Shown here: piece by piece, positions 32,496 to 44,948 of the stretch
How the letters are laid out: each line of letters begins with the position of its first letter
How positions within the stretch are numbered: position 1 is the stretch's first letter
Source: Valencia hispanica
Taxonomy: Eukaryota > Chordata > Actinopteri > Cyprinodontiformes > Valenciidae
DNA length: 64,000 bases
Direction of reading: 5' to 3'
Assembly: GCA_963556495.2 (NCBI GenBank)
Contig: OY747706.1
Coordinates: forward strand, 59,195,130 to 59,259,129
Made by a program: the position numbers and the translations under genes
The notes under the pieces: model-generated
The model's input: the letters and a program-made list of their open reading frames with translations, nothing else
The model's database searches: none
Told to the model about the DNA's origin: nothing

Positions 32496-35400
32496 CTAGG
32501 TGATGGAGCCGATCAAAGGAGCCCAGAGAGATTGATCAGATATGGAGCCAGAGGCCGTCTCAAGACCAATATGGTCCAACAAGAGATTTCTATACTGATT
32601 AATATTAAGAACTTTTTTATTTTTCCAGTTCAGGAGGATAGTTTTCTTAGCAATGCATAAGGCAATGTGAACCATTAGAACTGACTTTGTGTCCATGGTG
32701 ACATCATTTAAACTTCCTAACAGGCAAATTGAGGGAGATGGTGGGTCGTTACATTTCAGACACTTTGATAAGTCCTCACATATCTGGGACCAAAATTTCT
32801 TAACAGGTGGACAGAACCAAAGCGCATGAACATAAGTATCTGGTATATTGCTTGTGCATTGTAAGCAGGTATTAGACGATGTAAAACCCATCCTAAACAT
32901 TTGTTGACCTGTATAGTGTACTCTATGAAGGATTTTGTATTGTATTAATTGCAAATGAGGATTTTTTGTTATTTTAAAGGTTCTTAATCATATCTGAGAC
33001 CAGACGTTTTGGTCAAAGCTGGCTGATAAATCCACCTCCCATTTTGAAATAGGGATGGCTATTGATTCATCTAATGTAGATAAAGTTTTGTATATTTTAG
33101 ACAGCAATTTGGGGGGTTTGAGATTAAGAAAATCTAAAACTCTTGCTGGAATTTGTAATTCAGCTGTATTGAGCCTAAATTTACATTTAATAATAGATTT
33201 AATTTGTTGATATTCTAAGAATTTGTTATTATCAATTCCATATTGTGTAATTAATGTATTAAATGGGATAAAGTCTGTTCCTTCAAATATATGTTCCAGG
33301 TATTCAATTCCATTGCACCTCCAGACTGGGAAACTTATCATACATTGTTTTTGCAAGATGTTGGGGTTATTCCAGATGGGTGTGCGTCTGCATGGGATTA
33401 TTGTGGACTCTGTCATTTTTAGAAACTCCCACCATGCTGTCAGAGAGGAGCTGATATTTATGCTTTTAAAGCATTCATATTATTTTATATTTGAGCTAAT
33501 AAATGGTAGGTCTGAAAGTTTTATCTTATTACATTGTGTCTGTTCTACGTCTATCCAGGACTCGTCTAGGTAGCTATGTTTTAACCATCTTGAGATGTAT
33601 TGGAGCCTGTTGGCTAAGAAATAATGATTGAAGTTTGGTAGATCTAGACCTCGTTTTTCTTTGGTCTTCTGCAGTGTTTTTAAGCTGATACGTGGGGGTT
33701 TATCTTTCCAATGAAATTTAGAGATAGGAGTCCAGAGATCTAAACCAGTCTAGTGATGGTTTACTTGGGATCATTGAGAATAAGTAGTTGATTCTGGGCA
33801 AAACCATCATTTTTATTGAATCAACCCTTCCCATAAGTGATATGGGTAGAGATTTCCATCTAGCAAGATCATCTTCCACTTTTTTTAAAAGTGGGATGTA
33901 GTTTAGCGTTATTAAATCTGCCAGTCTTGGTGAGACATTGATACCTAAATAGGTAATATTCCCTGACTGCAGCTGTGTATTAGTTGGATTCTGGACAGAA
34001 CAATTTATTGGAAGAACTGTAGATTTTAACCAATTTATAGAATAATCTGAAACATTTGAGTAAGAGTTTATCAACCCGATTACCTGAGAGAAAGAGGTTT
34101 GTGAATGCTGGAGAAAAAGTAATACATCATCTGCATAAAGACTAATTTTATGTTCTAAGTTATTGCATTTTATGCTTTTAATATTGTGAGTTTGCCTGAT
34201 TGCTGCAGCTAGTGGTTCAATAAAAATAGCGAACAGGGAGGGAGAGAGAGGACATCCCTGCCTGGTACCTCTCTGAAGATAAAACCTAGATGATGTTTGG
34301 TTATTTGTCCTGATACATGCCTTTGGTGAACTGTATAATATTTTCAACCAGTTTATAAAAGAATTTCCAAAGCCAAATTTATAAGGTTACAAATAAGAAT
34401 TTCCAGATAACTCTATCAAATGCTTTTTCTGCATCTAAAGATAATATATTAGTTTTAATGTTTTTACAGTAAGAAAAATCTATTAAATCTATTAATCTAC
34501 GTGAATTTGTGGATGAATGTCTCCCTTTAATAAAACCAGTTTGATCAGGATGTATTATGAGAGGGGTTACTTTCTCTATCCTTTTTGCGAGGGCTTTGCA
34601 GATTTTTTTAAGATCAACATTAATGAGCGATATGGGACGATAGCTGGTAGGAAACAAAGGGTCTTTACCTGATTTTAGTAGAAGACTAATGTAGGCAGAA
34701 TTCATATTTGGTGGGAGTCGGCCATTTTCCTTGGTTTCCTGCAGCATTCTGTGGAATGTTGGTGCCAGAATATTCCAGAATTCTTTATAGAACTCTGCTG
34801 GAAATCCATCTGGGCCTGGAGCCTTGTTATTGGGCATGCCTTGGAGCGCCTCCCGGAGTTCAGCCGCTGTTAGTGGTGAATCCAGGGCCATCGCTTGACT
34901 TTCAGATAATTTAGGTAGTGTTATGTTATCAAAAAAATTTTCAATTTCATGATCCGATGGATTTATCTCTGGTGAGTATAAAGCCTTGTAAAATTCTTTT
35001 AAATGTGTTTTTTATTCTTCAAGGATCATATACTGTATTCCCGGTCTGATTTTTAATAGCAGATATAGTTGTTTTTTCTCTATTAATTTTAAGCTGGTTA
35101 GCCAAAAATCTACCTGATTTATTACCTTGTTCAAAGTTTTCTATCCTAAGTCTTTGAATTAAGAACTGGGTCTGTTTATTAATAATTTGATTTAATTCTA
35201 GCTTTGCTTTACGGATTTTGCCTAGTCTCTCCTCATTTAGAGAAGCTTCTAATGAATTAATAGTTTCTTCTAATTCCTGAATACGTTTTTTTTCCATTTT
35301 CTTTTTATTTGATGAGAATGAGATTATTTTACCTCTAATTACAGCTTTTCCTGCCTCCCAAAGAATGGATGGCGACGTACCAGGGAGGTCGTTATATTCC

Positions 35401-36218
35401 AAATATGAGGCCCACTCTTTTTCGAAATATTTAATCAATTCTTTATCCTTAAGTAAGGATATATTAAATCTCCATTTTTTGCTTTGAGGTGTTTCTGTTT
35501 TATTTACTAAAGTTAGAGAAACAGGAGCATGATCGCTAACAGCTATAGGGTGTATCTCAGTGTCTGAAATGTCAGTCAACAGTGAGCTGCTGACTAACAA
35601 ATAATCCAGTCGAGAATATGAATGGTGGACATTTGAGAAGAAAGTATATTTTTTGTCATTGGGGTGAAGAGATCGCCATGCATCACAAAGTCCATGATCG
35701 CTCATGTACTGTTTGACTATATCTATAGATTTCCAGCTGCGGTGAGTCCCTGCTGTGCTGAGCCTGTCTATTTCTTCATTTAAACCAAAGTTGAGGTCGC
35801 CCCCAAGAAGAAGTGAGCAATCCATGTGTTCAAGGAGCACAGAGAAGAAGGAATGAAAGAATGAGGGGTCATCAACATTTGGACCATATATACTGACAAT
35901 ACATAACTTTTGGTTATGTATAGATAGTTTTACTATAATAAATCTACCCTGTGGATCTGTAACTGTATCTATTACTGTAAAATTGACATTTTTATTTATT
36001 AATATTGTTACTCCCCTTTGTCTAGAGTTATAGCATGTAGAAAACACATTAGGAAACTCAGGGGATTTAAGATCATCTGCAGCTGAGGTAGATTTATGGG
36101 TTTCTTGTAATAAGACGACATCTGCCTTCAATCTTTTAAGCTGGTTAAGAATCTTAACTCTTTTCTCTCTGGTGCCAGCTCCATGAACATTCCACGTGAC
36201 AAACCTTAGAGTAGTCAT
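32496..36218 (-). pseudogene. L1 ORF2 (endonuclease, RT, C-terminal zinc motif), frameshifted
   Basis: The endonuclease block is open from 36218 to 35019: RFVTWNVHGAG, LLQETHK, GGDLNFGL, DYLLVSS and SDHAPVSL. After a shift and a TAA near 35020 the frame continues with ALDSPLTAAELREAL, NNKAPGPDGFPAEFYK, SYRPISLINVD and LSLDAEKAFDRV (motif A), then GTRQGCPLSPSLF (motif B) and SLYADDVLLFL (YADD at 34126-34137). The last blocks (33416-32988 and 32954-32496) end with a CxxC...HxxxxC motif (CLQC, HALWFC), the usual L1 C-terminal zinc-knuckle-like segment. Total length of about 1240 codons is normal. At least four shifts make it inactive. Confidence 0.88.
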
Positions 36219-36612
36219 AGTTTTGAGATAAAAGTTGTAAAGTCCATATTACCATAGAAACTGATAAACACAGATGTAATATTAGTTTGTGCTTGGGGTT
36301 GCCTGATGGAAAATCCAAAAGCCGAGATATAAGAAAGAGAGAAATAGAAGAAAGTTTTGAAGGGTGAGGGTGAGAGAGAAATAGTTATGTTATGAAAAGA
36401 TTCTGTGTGTGAGTGATAAAAGAAGGAAAAATGAGTGACAAAGACATTTGGTGATAGACATGTGAAGATGAGAAAAGAAAAAAGAGCCAGTATCCCAGTG
36501 CTTAGCCCTGGCCACGCCCACATTGAGTGATGTAAACAACTTTACAGAGCTGTGCTAACATTAGATTATAGTTGACTGATAAAACAACTCTTATCTGACC
36601 AGTGTTACATGA

Positions 36613-37482
36613 CTAATAAAGCCAAGGAGTAAGCTGGGGGTCCCTGAACAGCTGCCCATTAACATACAGTTTATCTACCGCTACTGTAGCTCTGGTGCCT
36701 TCACTGATATATTGCTTCCTGATTGGGAACAAAACGCGCCTTCTATCCAGGATTTCCTTCGGATATTGATCGTTAACGCTGCAATTCGTTCCCCGCAACT
36801 CTCTGCCCCGGCCTCTGACCTGCTCTTTTTGCTTGTAATGCTCGAATTTAGCAACAAGTGGTCGCGGCCGGCTGTTGTTGGGCTTCTTACCTCCGAGCCG
36901 GTGGACGCGGTGAAAAGTGATGTTTTTTACCGTGTTGCTTGGGAGCTTTAACTGATGTTGGAGAAAATCTCTGGCGGTGGATTCAGCGTCGTCCTCAGCC
37001 TGGTCTGGGATCCCGGAAAAAACAAGATTGTCCCGCATTCCCCTGGCCTGTATATCCAAGATAGTTTCTTTCATCCTCTTCCTTTCTCCGGACAGCTGCG
37101 TCATCCCCTTGGTGAGTTTCTTTACACTCTCCCTAAGCGTTTGGTTTTCTGCAGTGAGCGATGCTACCTGTTGTTGGCTGAACTCTAGAGATTCCCTTAG
37201 AGCTTGAAATTATTTGCGTAGAACCTCAACCAGGCCCAGACGGGCGTCTAGGCTGGTTAGCTTCTTATCTATTGAGTCCAGGACATCGCTGTAGCTTTTC
37301 TCTGGAGAGATGGTGGAGGTACTGGCCTCAGAATGAGTGCGTTTCTGTGATGGTGTGCTTGTCGGCACAGCAGAGGTGGATTTCTGTGGCTTGCCCATAA
37401 CAATGTTGTCAAAGCACTCGTCCAAGTAGGTTTCCAGGCTGTGCAAGGTTTCCTCGTCCAGTTTGTTTATGGAGAAATACAA
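36613..37482 (-). pseudogene. L1 ORF1 (coiled-coil/RRM protein), one nonsense codon
   Basis: The frame reads 289 codons from MYFSINKLDEETLHSLE to DPQLTPWLY with a single TAA at 37210-37212. The N-terminal 85 residues are Ser/Thr-rich. A coiled coil follows (LEFSQQQVASLTAENQTLRE). The C-terminal half has RDNLVFSGIPDQ and RVHRLGG, matching the RRM-like core of fish L1 ORF1 proteins. The protein coats element RNA and acts as a chaperone. One base change separates this copy from an open frame. Confidence 0.85.
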
Positions 37483-37650
37483 AATAATGGTTATTATTAT
37501 TAAACGTTTGCTATATTTGGCTCAAATGTTATGGTTTGTTTTTACCCGAGTTTGTTTGTTTTACCAGTTTACCGCCATATTACTTACGCACAGCTCTCGC
37601 TAGATCTCAGCCCAAACGACATTTTTAAAAACATGTGAGCTGGCCAGCTT

Positions 37651-37956
37651 GTGGTAGGGTCAGATTCTCATCTAATCAAAGCCCAAACACTTCCACAGTT
37701 GCAGCTGTGGTCCACTCTCTCCTGGAATATCAATTTCTTTTTCTCTGCATTTTCTGCATCTGCACATTTATATTAATTCTTGTTTAAAATCAGAACAAAC
37801 AGCAGATTAACAGTGACAGTGAATGGGTTTCCCACCTGCTTGAAGCGTAGAAATAAAATTACTGCAAAATAATGTAATCTCAGTTCCCAGAACTAGCCCC
37901 TAATCTCAGTCAATGTTTCAGAAAACAGTTTATTAAAATATTTATAAATATTTAGG
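37651..37956. other. Unassigned spacer
   Basis: I see no coding frame or repeat structure here. It separates the L1 5' end from an L2-C 3' end. Confidence 0.4.
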
Positions 37957-38602
37957 CAAGGCAATTTTATTTGTATAGCACACTTTCAACAGCAGGGTAA
38001 TTCAAGGTGCTTTACATGATTTGGTGATTTAAAAACCAATGGAAATTAAAGGTAAAAGACACACATTACACATGATACACAATAAAGCAAGAGAAAGATC
38101 CAAAAAAAAGAAGCAAGAGAGCATGAACACATTTCATACATATGACATCAATCATTTACTCGAAGGCAATTCTAAACAGATGGGTTTTTAGTCTCGATTT
38201 AAAGCAGTTCAGAGTTTCAGCAGCTCTACACTCGTCAGGAAGTCTGTTCCAGATAAGGGGAGCATAAAAAGTGAAAGCTGCTTCTCCATGTTTAGTTCTG
38301 AGTCTAGGGATGTTTAGTAGGCTAGAGTTGGAGGACCTGAATGGTCTTGGTGGTTGGTACCATGACAACAGGTCTTCAACATATTTTGGTGCTAAGCCAT
38401 GTAATGATTTATAAACTAGTAGGAGTATTTTGAAGTCTATTCTCTGAGCTACAGGGAGCCAGTGTAAGGACTTTAGAACTGGGGTGATGTGCTCTACTTT
38501 CCTGGTTCTAGTGAGTATGCGAGTGGCAGCGTTCTGGATCAGCTGCAGCTGTCTGATTGACTTTTTAGGCACACCTGTGAAGATGTTGTTGCATTTAAGT
38601 GT
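37957..38602 (-). mobile_element. L2-C LINE 3' fragment
   Basis: The minus strand encodes the L2 C-terminus from [19 protein letters not shown] through HITPVLKSLHWLPVAQRID to FKSRLKTHLFRIAFE in one open frame. A 200-base 3' UTR follows, ending at the family C tail near 37957. No catalytic RT motif is left. Confidence 0.85.
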
Positions 38603-39960
38603 ATTTATGTTCCTCTGAGCCAAATCCGAAAATGTATCAGTTTGACAAGCCATTCTTCTTTGGATTGTGAGCGTTTTGGTTTTTTTATTTTATGTTCAAT
38701 CCCCAACCTCAGGCTGGTTGGGAATTTATAAACACTCCTCCCCCTGCCTTTCCCTTGGAGGACACTGTCCCTGCACCCCTCCCTCGCATCAACCGCCGCT
38801 TCCACTCCACCTAGTCACACCAGCACTCTCCAATGATGAGCCACCCCCCACAGATATCGCCATGGACAAAGTGGCAGAAAGCAATTGTCATTTCATGACG
38901 GACTTTCCTGGTGAGACAACGCCTGTCCCTGATAGAGATTGGAAAATCTTTGCAGAGAAATTGGTGCCTTTATTTAAGGAGCATGCTTTCAATTTGCCGC
39001 TTAAGGGAGGGAATCTGTTCCTTCTCTTCAGGCTGCACGTGTTCTGAGGCAAAGGTGGGGATATTCTCTCTGGTTTAAGGCCTCTGTCAACAGCCTGTTA
39101 TCTCTCTCTCCAGGAAATTAAACACTAAAATAAACAATCCTATATTTTTGGGCTGGTAATTTCTCCCCATATAATTAATCTACCTTTTTCCTTCTGTGCC
39201 TGAGAACTGATTGATGCTTAACCACTTATTTAATCAATTTCTCTTTTATGTAAGACATTGTGCTCCACAGTTATAGAATTATCAATTACCTTTTTTCCAG
39301 TCTTCTCCTACCTGTCTCTTTAAAATGACACATGTCTCATCCCCCTTTGACAGTGCTTTTTGTGGTCACTGGGCGTGGACAGCACTGTGCACTGGGACGC
39401 TCGCTCGGAGCTCGGTACCAAAGTGGTTGCGCACTTCCCTTTTTGGAGCACGAAAGGAGGGCAGACAGCCAGGCTCCTTCCTCCATTGCCTCCACAGCTA
39501 TCTCCAGACACTGGACACTGTCAGTTCAAGGTCAGAGTCAGTTTTTTATTCATCTCAGAGACGTTCTTACTGATGCTGTCCAGTCCTGTGTGGAAAGTAG
39601 GAGAGAGTTGCCCTGTCCTTCTCAAAGTTTCTCCCTGAGCAGACATGGAGAGCGAAAAAAAACCCAAAAAACCAACAACAACCAGGAAAACAAACAGAAA
39701 AGTCTACTTTGGATGTCCAGCTATGAGTCCACCATTCTATTTCAGGCAGAGTCCCACTTGGTTAGTAGTAGATGCAAAATGAACATTCTGTCCAGCTGTT
39801 CTGTCCACTATCTGTCCTGAGCCCCCAGACTGGAGAGACGAAGGTGGGTTAGGAAAGGAAAAAAATAAAGGAAGTCCTCTTTGTAAGTCTGCACTGCACT
39901 CAGAACTGCCATCTTCTCCCTTTAAACAAGGATGAGGGTGAACTCCTGATTGGTGTTTTA
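38603..39960. other. Unassigned region with a 126-codon plus-strand frame
   Basis: No recognised family. A frame at 38667-39047 (+) has proline-rich text (HSSPCLSLGGHCPCTPP) followed by MDKVAESNCHFMTDFPGETT and FAEKLVPLFKEHAF. It has no splice or start context that convinces me. The segment may be unique host intron or a remnant of an unknown element. Confidence 0.3.
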
Positions 39961-40572
39961 TTGTATAATAATACATTTTTTGAGGGCTCCTTTCTAAAAC
40001 CCAAGGTGTCTAAAGATAATAAGCCAAATTGAACAGCTGTGTTTTGAGCTGTGATTTAAGTAAAGGAAGAGAGTCAAAATTTCTGATTTTGGAGGAAGTG
40101 AGTTCCAGAGGCAAGGAGTAGAACGACAGAAAGCTCTGCTCCCCATGGTGACAAGCTGGGCAAAAGGAACAACAAGATGAGTGGCTGACTAAGATCTGAG
40201 AGAATGGGAAGGAGTAGCGATGTGAAGCAGGTCATATAGACAAGGAGGGGGAAGGCTATGAATGCCCTTAAACTAGAGAATTAGAATTTTAAAGTTGATC
40301 CGGGATTCTGTTGGCAACAATTAAAGCTGCTGAAGAACTGGAGTAATGTGTTCTCTGGAGGGAGACCTAGTTGTGATCCAAGCTGCTGAGTTCTGGAGGA
40401 GTTGGAGTTTATGAAGGGACTTATTGGATAGACCAAAAAGAAGAGATTAGCAAAAGTCTGTACAGGAGGTGATGAGGCTATGGACGGATTGGCAGCACCA
40501 TGGGGAGTAAGGAGAGGACAAAGTCGGTTAACGTTACGAAATTGGAAGTATGTAGATCGGGTGATAAAAATA

Positions 40573-42213
40573 CAGTTGTGCTCAACAGTTTACATACCCT
40601 GGCAGAATTTTTTATGTTTTGGCCATTTTCCAGAGAATATGAATGATAACACAAAAACCTTTCTTTCACTTGTGGTTAGTGGTTGGGTGAAGCCATTTAT
40701 TATCAAGCAATTGTGTTTGCCTTTTTTACATCATGATGACAACAGAAAATACCCAAATGACCCTGATCAAAAGTTTACATACCATGAGTCTTAATACTTT
40801 GTATTGCCTCGTATAGCATCAATGACAGCTTGAAATCTTTTGTGATAGTTGTGGATGAGACACTTATCTTCTCAGATGGTAAATCTGCCCATTCTTCTTG
40901 GCAAAATGTCTCCAGTTCCTGTACATTCTTGGTCTGTCTTGCATGAACCGCACGTTTGAGATCTCCCCAAAGTGGCTCAATGATATTGAAGTCAGCAGAC
41001 TGAGATGGCCATTCCAGAACCTTCACTTTTTTCTGCTGTAGCCATTGACACGTTGACTTGGCCTTGTGTTTTGGATCATTGTCATGTTGGAATGTCCAAG
41101 AGCGTCCCATGCGCAGCTTCAGAGCTGATGAGTGAAAATGTTCCTCCAGTATTTTCTGATAACATGCTGCATTCATCTTGCCATCAATTCTGGCCAAGTT
41201 CCCTGTGCAGCTCACCCCCCCCCCCCCCCCAAAACATCAGCAATCCACCTCTGTGTTTCACAGTAGGGATGGTGTACTTTTCATCATGGGCATTGTTGAC
41301 TCCTCTACAAATGTAACGTTTATGGTTGTGGCCAAAAAGTAAAATTTTGGTCTCATCACTCCAAATAACTTTGTTCCAGAAGGTTTGAGGCTTGTCTCGG
41401 TGCTGTTTGGCATATTGTAAGCAGACTATTTTGTGGCATTGGCACAGTAATGGCTTTCTTCTGGCTCCTCGACAATGCAGCCCATTTTTCTTCAAGTGCC
41501 TCCTTATTGTGCATCTTGATACATCCACTCCACTTTTTTTCAGAGAGTCTTGTATTTTAGCTGAAGTCATTTGTGGGTTTTTCTTTGTATCCCAAACAAT
41601 TTTCCTGGCAGTTGTGGCTGAAATTTCTGTTGGTCTACCTGACCGTGGTTTGGTTTCCACAGAATCCCTCATTTTCCACTTCTTAATTATCGTCTAAACA
41701 CTGCTAACTGTCATTCTTAATTGCTTGGAAATCTTTTGATATTATTTACCCGTTTTATGAAGTTCAACGATCTTCTCCTGCAGATCCTTTGATAATTCTT
41801 TTGCTTTCCCCATGGCTTGGAATCCATCAAACATAAGTACAACACTGGATGAATCATGTCAGGAGCCTAGAAACTCACTGACTTTTTATACACACCCACT
41901 AATTACAAGCAAACAGATCACAGGTGAGGATGGTTGCCTTTAGTAGCCATTTATACCTGTGTGTGTCAGCCTGTGTCTATGTTATCATGCCAAAACATCC
42001 AGGGTATATAAACTTTCGATCAGAGTCATTTGGGTATGTTCTGTTGTCATTATGATGTAAAAAAGGCTAACAAAATAGTTTGATAATAAATGGCTTCACC
42101 CAACCACTAACCACGAGTGAAAAAAAGGTTTTTGTGTTATCATTCATATTCTATGAAAAATGGCCAAAACATCAAAAATTCTGCCAGGGTATGTAAACGT
42201 TTGAGCACAACTG
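40573..42213 (-). mobile_element. Tc1-type DNA transposon 1 (1641 bp)
   Basis: Terminal inverted repeats of about 210 bases (40573-40783 and 42003-42213) start CAGTTGTGCTCAA. TA precedes the left end (40571-40572); the right flank is TG, a decayed TA. Both repeats have several mismatches and a short internal match at their inner ends (AAAGTTTA). It lies in L2-D. The transposase on the minus strand is broken. Confidence 0.9.
40789..41813 (-). pseudogene. Tc1 transposase (DD34E), frameshifted
   Basis: The start is the ATG at 41813 (MGKAKELSKDLQEKIVELHK). The N-terminal helix-turn-helix region contains stops near 41745 and 41700. From 41672 the frame gives RSGRPTEISATTARKIV, TIRRHLKKNGL and the first catalytic box WSDETK. 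A poly-C run at about 41215-41230 shifts the frame in the conserved glycine-rich segment. The next frame has FQHDNDPKH (second D) and SADFNIIEPLW (E), exactly 34 residues apart, which defines DD34E. Transposition by cut and paste into TA would need a working copy; this one is dead. Confidence 0.88.
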
Positions 42214-42790
42214 TGTTATGAGGCTGAAATGAGAGTGTACTGTCAAGTATGACACCCAGACTCTTTACCTGAGGGGAAGGATGTACTGGGGAGGTGTCAA
42301 TGTTAATGGAGAAACTGTGGAGTTTAGTTAAAGTGGATGCTCTGCCAATGAGTAACACTTCAGTTTATTTACTGTTGAGTTTGACAAAATTAGATGAGAA
42401 CCATGATCTAATCTCCTTGAGACAGTCTAAAGGTGAGGTAGGTGGAAGGGAGAAACTGGGTTTGGAAGAAATGTAAAGCTGGATGTCATCTGCATAAGAA
42501 TGGAAATTGACATTAAATTTACCGAATATGTGGCCAAGATGGAGAATGTTAATAATGAATAGAAGGGGTTATAGTAGTTATTAGAGGGACTAGCGAGGGG
42601 AGACAACACTGTGGGGAGAGAATCAAGCTGGCAGGTGGATGATTTAGATTTCTGAACGAAATGAGATACATCAATTATGGAAGGAAGAGTGAAAGTTAGA
42701 ATAAAAAGACTGACAGGAAGATAGTGGAGGGAATAGGGAGTCAACTTCAGAATGAGCAGCTCCTACAGAGTTAAGTTGTCGGTTAATTTC

Positions 42791-43045
42791 AGAAATAAAA
42801 TAAGACGTGAGAATTTCAAAAGTCTGAGTATTTTATGAAGCAGCTTTGCTATGATCGTACAACTGACCAGCACCAGGCCAAGCTCCAACTCTCCCGCACC
42901 TCTCCTATTCCTCAAGCCTAATGGCTCCCAAGGAACGAGATGAGAGGCCTCCTCACTGACGTCTGTTTAAACACTTTGTTTAAACACTATCTTACATGGC
43001 ATATTCCCCTCATAAATTTACTAACATGTAATTAATTAACAGAAC
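42791..43045. other. Unassigned spacer
   Basis: No coding frame or repeat boundary is visible. It lies between L2-D and the L2-A4 fragment. Confidence 0.35.
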
Positions 43046-43317
43046 CTTGTTAATATTGCTAAAATTAGAAAAATCCTGTCCAGGAGTGATGCTGAGAAAC
43101 TAGTCCATGCATTTGTTACCTCAAGGCTGGACTACTGTAATTCTTTACTATCAGGTAGTCCACAAAATGCCATTAAAAGCCTTCAGTTGATCCAAAACAC
43201 GGCAGCAAGAGTTCTGATGAATATTAAAAATAGAGATCACATTTCTCCTGTTTTAGCTTCCCTTCATTGGCTCCCTGTTAAATCCAGAATAGAATTTAAT
43301 ATCCTCCTTCTTACATA

Positions 43318-44948
43318 CACTCAACAAAAATATAAACGCAACACCTTTGTTTCTGCTCCCATTTTTCATGAGATGGAGTTAAAGATCTAAAATTCGTTCC
43401 AGATACACAATATTACCATTTCTCTCAAACATTGTTCACAAATCAGTCTAAATGTGTGATAGTGAGCACTTCTGCTTTGCTGAGATAATCCATCCCACCT
43501 CACAGGTGTGCCACATCAAGATGCTGAGCTGACATCATGATAAGTGCACAGGTGTACCTTATACTGCCCACAATAAAAGGCCACCCTGGAATGTGCAGTT
43601 TTTTGCTTTATTGGGGGTCTGGGGACTCAGAACCGGTCAGTATCTGGTGTGATCACCATTTGCCTCATGCAGTGCAACACATCTTCTTCGCATAGAGTTT
43701 ATCAGATTGTCAATTGTGGCCTGTGAAATGTTGGTCCACTCCTCTTCAATGGCTGTGCGAAGTTGTTGGATATTAGTGGGAACTGGTACACGCTGTCATA
43801 TACGCCGGTCAAGCACATCCCAAAAATGCTCAATGGGTGACATGTCCGGTTAGTATGCTGGCCATGCAAGAACTGGGACATTTTCAGCTTCCAAGAATTG
43901 TGTACAGATCCTTGCCACATGGGGCCGTGCATTATCTTGCTGAAACATGAGGTAATGTTCATGGATGTATGCCACAACAATGGGCCTCAGGATCTCATCA
44001 CGGTATCTCTGTGCATTCAAAATGCCATCAATAAAATGCACCTGTGTTCTTCGTCCATAACAGATGCCTGCCCATACCATAACCCCACCACCACCATGGG
44101 CCACTCGATCCACAACATTGACATCAGCAAAGCGCTCACCCACACGACGCCACACACGCTGTCTGCCATCTGCCCTGAACAATGTAAACAGAGATTAATC
44201 CATGAAAAGAACACCTCTCCAACGTGCCAGACGCCATCGAATGTGAGCATTTGCCCACTCAAGTCTGTTACGGCGACGAACTGGAGTCAGGTCAAGACCC
44301 CGATGAGGACGACGAGCATGCAGTTGAGCTTCCCTGAGACGGTTTCTGACAGTTTGTGCAGAAATTGTTTGGTTATGCAAACCAATTGTTTCAGCAGCTG
44401 TCTGAGTGGCTGGTCTCAGACAATCTTGGAGGTGAACCTGCTGGATGTGGAGGTCCTGGGCTGGTGTGGTTACACGTGGTCTGCGGTTGTGAGGCCGGTT
44501 GGATGTACTGCCATATTCTCTGAAACGCCTTTGGAGACGGCTTATGGTGGAGAAATGAACATTCAATGCATGAGCAACAGATCTGGTTGACATTCCTGCT
44601 GTCAGCATGCCAATTGCACGCTCCCTCAATGCTTGTGACATCTGTGGCATTTTGCTGTGAGACAAAACTGCACATTCCAGGGTGGCCTTTTATTGTGGGC
44701 AGTATAAGGTACACCTGTGCACTAATCATGATGTCAGATCAGCATCTTGATGTGGCACACCTGTGAGGTGGGATGGATTATCTCAGCAAAGCAGAAGTGC
44801 TCACTATCACACATTTAGACTGATTTGTGAACAATGTTTGAGAGAAATGGTAATATTGTGTATCTGGAATGAATTTTAGATCTTTAAGTCCATCTCATGA
44901 AAAATGGGAGCAGAAACAAAGGTGTTGCGTTTATATTTTTGTTGAGTG
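43318..44948 (-). mobile_element. Tc1-type DNA transposon 2 (1631 bp), well preserved
   Basis: Inverted repeats of about 285 bases (43318-43602 and 44664-44948) begin CACTCAACAAAAATATAAAC and differ at only a handful of positions. TA flanks both ends (43316-43317 and 44949-44950), and the L2-A sequence is continuous when the element is removed. The family is one I know as widespread in fish and other vertebrates. Confidence 0.94.
43637..44650 (-). pseudogene. Tc1 transposase (DD34E), three nonsense codons
   Basis: The frame starts at ATG 44650 (MPQMSQALRERAIGML), has a paired-like helix-turn-helix part (STRSVAHALNVHFSTISRLQ and RNRLREAQLHARRPHRG), and ends with TGA at 43637-43639, 337 codons, the usual Tc1 length. 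The first catalytic D is in LFMD, immediately followed by TAA where a glutamate codon is expected. FQQDNARPHVAR holds the second D and DMSPIEHFWD the E, with 34 residues between. Two more stops occur, in WPAY*PDM and DRRI*QRV; the last is a TGA that fits CpG decay of CGA. No frameshift is seen. Confidence 0.92.

Larger units (their letters stand above)
29476..37650 (-). mobile_element. Nearly full-length L1/Tx1-like LINE (about 8.2 kb)
   Basis: In minus-strand order: a short 5' UTR (about 37650-37483), ORF1 (37482-36613), a 394-base spacer, ORF2 (36218-32496) and a G-rich 3' UTR of about 3 kb ending in a run of 8 A (T on the plus strand at 29477-29484). Related 3' UTR copies are at 17497-18076 (+) and 55600-56880 (-). 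All coding parts are present, but each carries damage. The 5' boundary is approximate. Confidence 0.88.
39961..42790 (-). mobile_element. L2-D LINE, interrupted by a Tc1 element
   Basis: A fourth L2-like family. On the minus strand, 42790-42214 reads broken RT text including [18 protein letters not shown] (YADD at 42485-42496), VLLIGRAS and [14 protein letters not shown]. After the Tc1 insertion, 40570-39961 reads QNSAAWITTRSPSREHITPV and RSTPCLWNSLPPKSEIL. Stops and shifts are common, indicating an older insertion than L2-A. Confidence 0.75.

Noticed and set aside
30015..32503. Many long overlapping frames on both strands (up to 223 codons)
   Set aside because: They lie in the G-rich 3' UTR of the L1 element, are low in stop codons because of composition, and share no domain; copies elsewhere do not keep the frames.
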